Assembly (NCBI GenBank): GCA_016844565.1
Contig: JAENJB010000043.1
Location: 1-7,910, forward strand
Length of the DNA: 7,910 nt
Direction of reading: 5' to 3'
Source of the DNA: Dehalococcoidia bacterium
Lineage (GTDB): Bacteria; Chloroflexota; Dehalococcoidia; JAENJB01
Under the pieces are notes generated by a model. That model was not told the DNA's origin and made no database searches. It saw only the letters and a list, made by a program, of their open reading frames with translations. Position 1 is the first letter of the stretch; every line of letters starts with the position of its first letter. Made by a program: the position numbers and the translations under genes. Shown here one piece after another: positions 7,419 to 7,910 of this stretch.

Positions 7419-7445
7419 CCCTCTCTCCTTGAAAAGGAGAGAGGG
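7419..7445. repeat. Perfect 12-bp palindrome, REP/MITE-like
   Basis: CCCTCTCTCCTT (7419-7430) and AAGGAGAGAGGG (7434-7445) flank the loop GAA. The palindrome plus its right flank CAGGGTGAGAG resembles a widespread type of dispersed bacterial palindrome (CCCTCTCC-stem-GGAGAGGGCAGGGTGAG), which I recognise from memory. The other copies would lie outside this window. Confidence 0.7.
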
Positions 7446-7452
7446 CAGGGTG

Positions 7453-7457
7453 AGAGG
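7453..7457 (+). promoter_or_regulatory. Shine-Dalgarno of the formyltransferase, in the repeat flank
   Basis: AGAGG lies 5 bases before the TTG start at 7463. It is part of the conserved-looking right flank of the palindromic repeat. An in-frame TAG at 7460-7462 rules out any earlier start. Confidence 0.55.
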
Positions 7458-7462
7458 TTTAG

Positions 7463-7910
7463 TTGTACCGAATAGGCTGGTTCTCCACCGGGCGGGACAA
7501 AGCGGCCCGCCAGCTCCTGACGACCGTCCGCGACAGCATTGAGCGCGGCGAAATACAGACGGAAATAGCCTTCGTTTTCTGCTCCCGTATTCCGGGCGAA
7601 TCGAAGGAAAGCGACCTCTTTCTGGCGCTGGCAAAAAAATACGGGCTCCCGCTGATATGCCTCTCCTGGCAAAGGTTCGTCCCTTCGGGGGAGATGGACA
7701 GACGCCTGGAATATGATAGACTCGTCATGGGCCGGCTGGACAGCTTCCGGGTGGACATCTGCTTGCTGGCCGGGTACATGCTCATCGTCGGCCCCGAGAT
7801 GTGCCGGCGATATGACATGATTAACCTCCACCCCGCAATGCCGGGCGGTCCCACCGGAACATGGCAGGAGGTCATCTGGCAGCTGATGGACGGCCGGGCG
7901 GAAGAGACTG
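7463..7910 (+). CDS. GART-fold formyltransferase-like protein, partial (3' end outside window)
   Basis: The frame is open from TTG at 7463 to the window edge, 149 full codons; a stop at 7460-7462 fixes the limit upstream. The protein starts MYRIGWFSTGRDKAARQLL, matching the first strand and phosphate-loop region of PurN-type formyltransferases, and continues with GEIQTEIAFVFCSR (second strand), YGLPLICLSW, VDICLLAGYMLIVGPEM (residues 106-120) and the catalytic core INLHPAMPGGP, with Asn121 and His123 equivalent to the PurN Asn-x-His pair. The third catalytic residue, an aspartate, should lie just beyond the edge. These enzymes transfer a formyl group from 10-formyltetrahydrofolate. PurN's GSN loop is replaced by GRD, and the LLPKYPG segment after the catalytic histidine by AMPGGPTGTW, so glycinamide ribonucleotide need not be the substrate. 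Composition matches the other genes. Fold assignment is good; substrate is unknown. Confidence 0.8.
   Translation, partial: MYRIGWFSTGRDKAARQLLTTVRDSIERGEIQTEIAFVFCSRIPGESKESDLFLALAKKYGLPLICLSWQRFVPSGEMDRRLEYDRLVMGRLDSFRVDICLLAGYMLIVGPEMCRRYDMINLHPAMPGGPTGTWQEVIWQLMDGRAEET

Noticed and set aside
7171..7542. Plus-strand frame of 123 codons running from the PHP gene through the repeats
   Set aside because: It overlaps the conserved SDAH motif in another frame and crosses both palindromes; proline- and arginine-rich content is typical of out-of-frame GC-rich DNA.
7459..7875. Minus-strand frame of 138 codons at the right end
   Set aside because: Antisense to the formyltransferase frame, which carries clear family motifs.

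Overview
The window looks like a stretch of bacterial chromosome, mostly GC-rich (about 63% G+C in one 60-base line counted by hand), read entirely on the + strand. It carries a compact run of conserved housekeeping genes. The left end, up to about position 670, is clearly different: three hand-counted lines give 38-42% G+C, and it encodes the end of an HNH nuclease of uncertain origin. No gene identifies the organism outright. The gene order and the palindromic repeats are compatible with an uncultured Chloroflexota (Dehalococcoidia-like) or a similarly deep-branching bacterium, but this is a weak inference.

Layout. (1) 2-673: 3' part of an HNH endonuclease gene, cut by the left edge, AT-rich. 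(2) 674-980: non-coding, with a hairpin that looks like a terminator (811-853), a small cluster of short repeats (871-908) and a good sigma70-type promoter with an extended -10 (940-968). This separates the AT-rich segment from the operon. (3) 981-5167: DNA-handling block dprA - topA - xer recombinase. (4) 5164-6697: aroQ (type II dehydroquinate dehydratase) and an M24 Xaa-Pro peptidase. aroQ overlaps the recombinase gene by the four bases ATGA. (5) 6713-7375: PHP-domain metal-dependent phosphoesterase starting at TTG. (6) 7376-7462: short spacer filled by two near-perfect palindromes. (7) 7463-7910: 5' part of a divergent GART-fold formyltransferase, also starting at TTG and cut by the right edge.

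How the genes fit together. The six complete genes from dprA to the PHP gene are spaced by -4 to 16 bases and probably form one transcript from the promoter at 940-968. DprA loads RecA on incoming single-stranded DNA, TopA relaxes negative supercoils, and the Xer recombinase resolves chromosome dimers. AroQ serves aromatic amino acid synthesis and the M24 enzyme serves peptide turnover, so the grouping is genomic rather than one pathway. From memory, dprA-topA-(trmFO)-xerC and aroQ-M24 peptidase are each found together in Bacillus-type genomes. Here the two groups are joined, with no trmFO between topA and xer and no efp directly after the peptidase.

I see no clear undescribed system. The points most worth following are the divergent formyltransferase with its repeat-derived upstream region, the HNH protein with an unrecognised C-terminal half in foreign-looking DNA, and the near-leaderless start of dprA.
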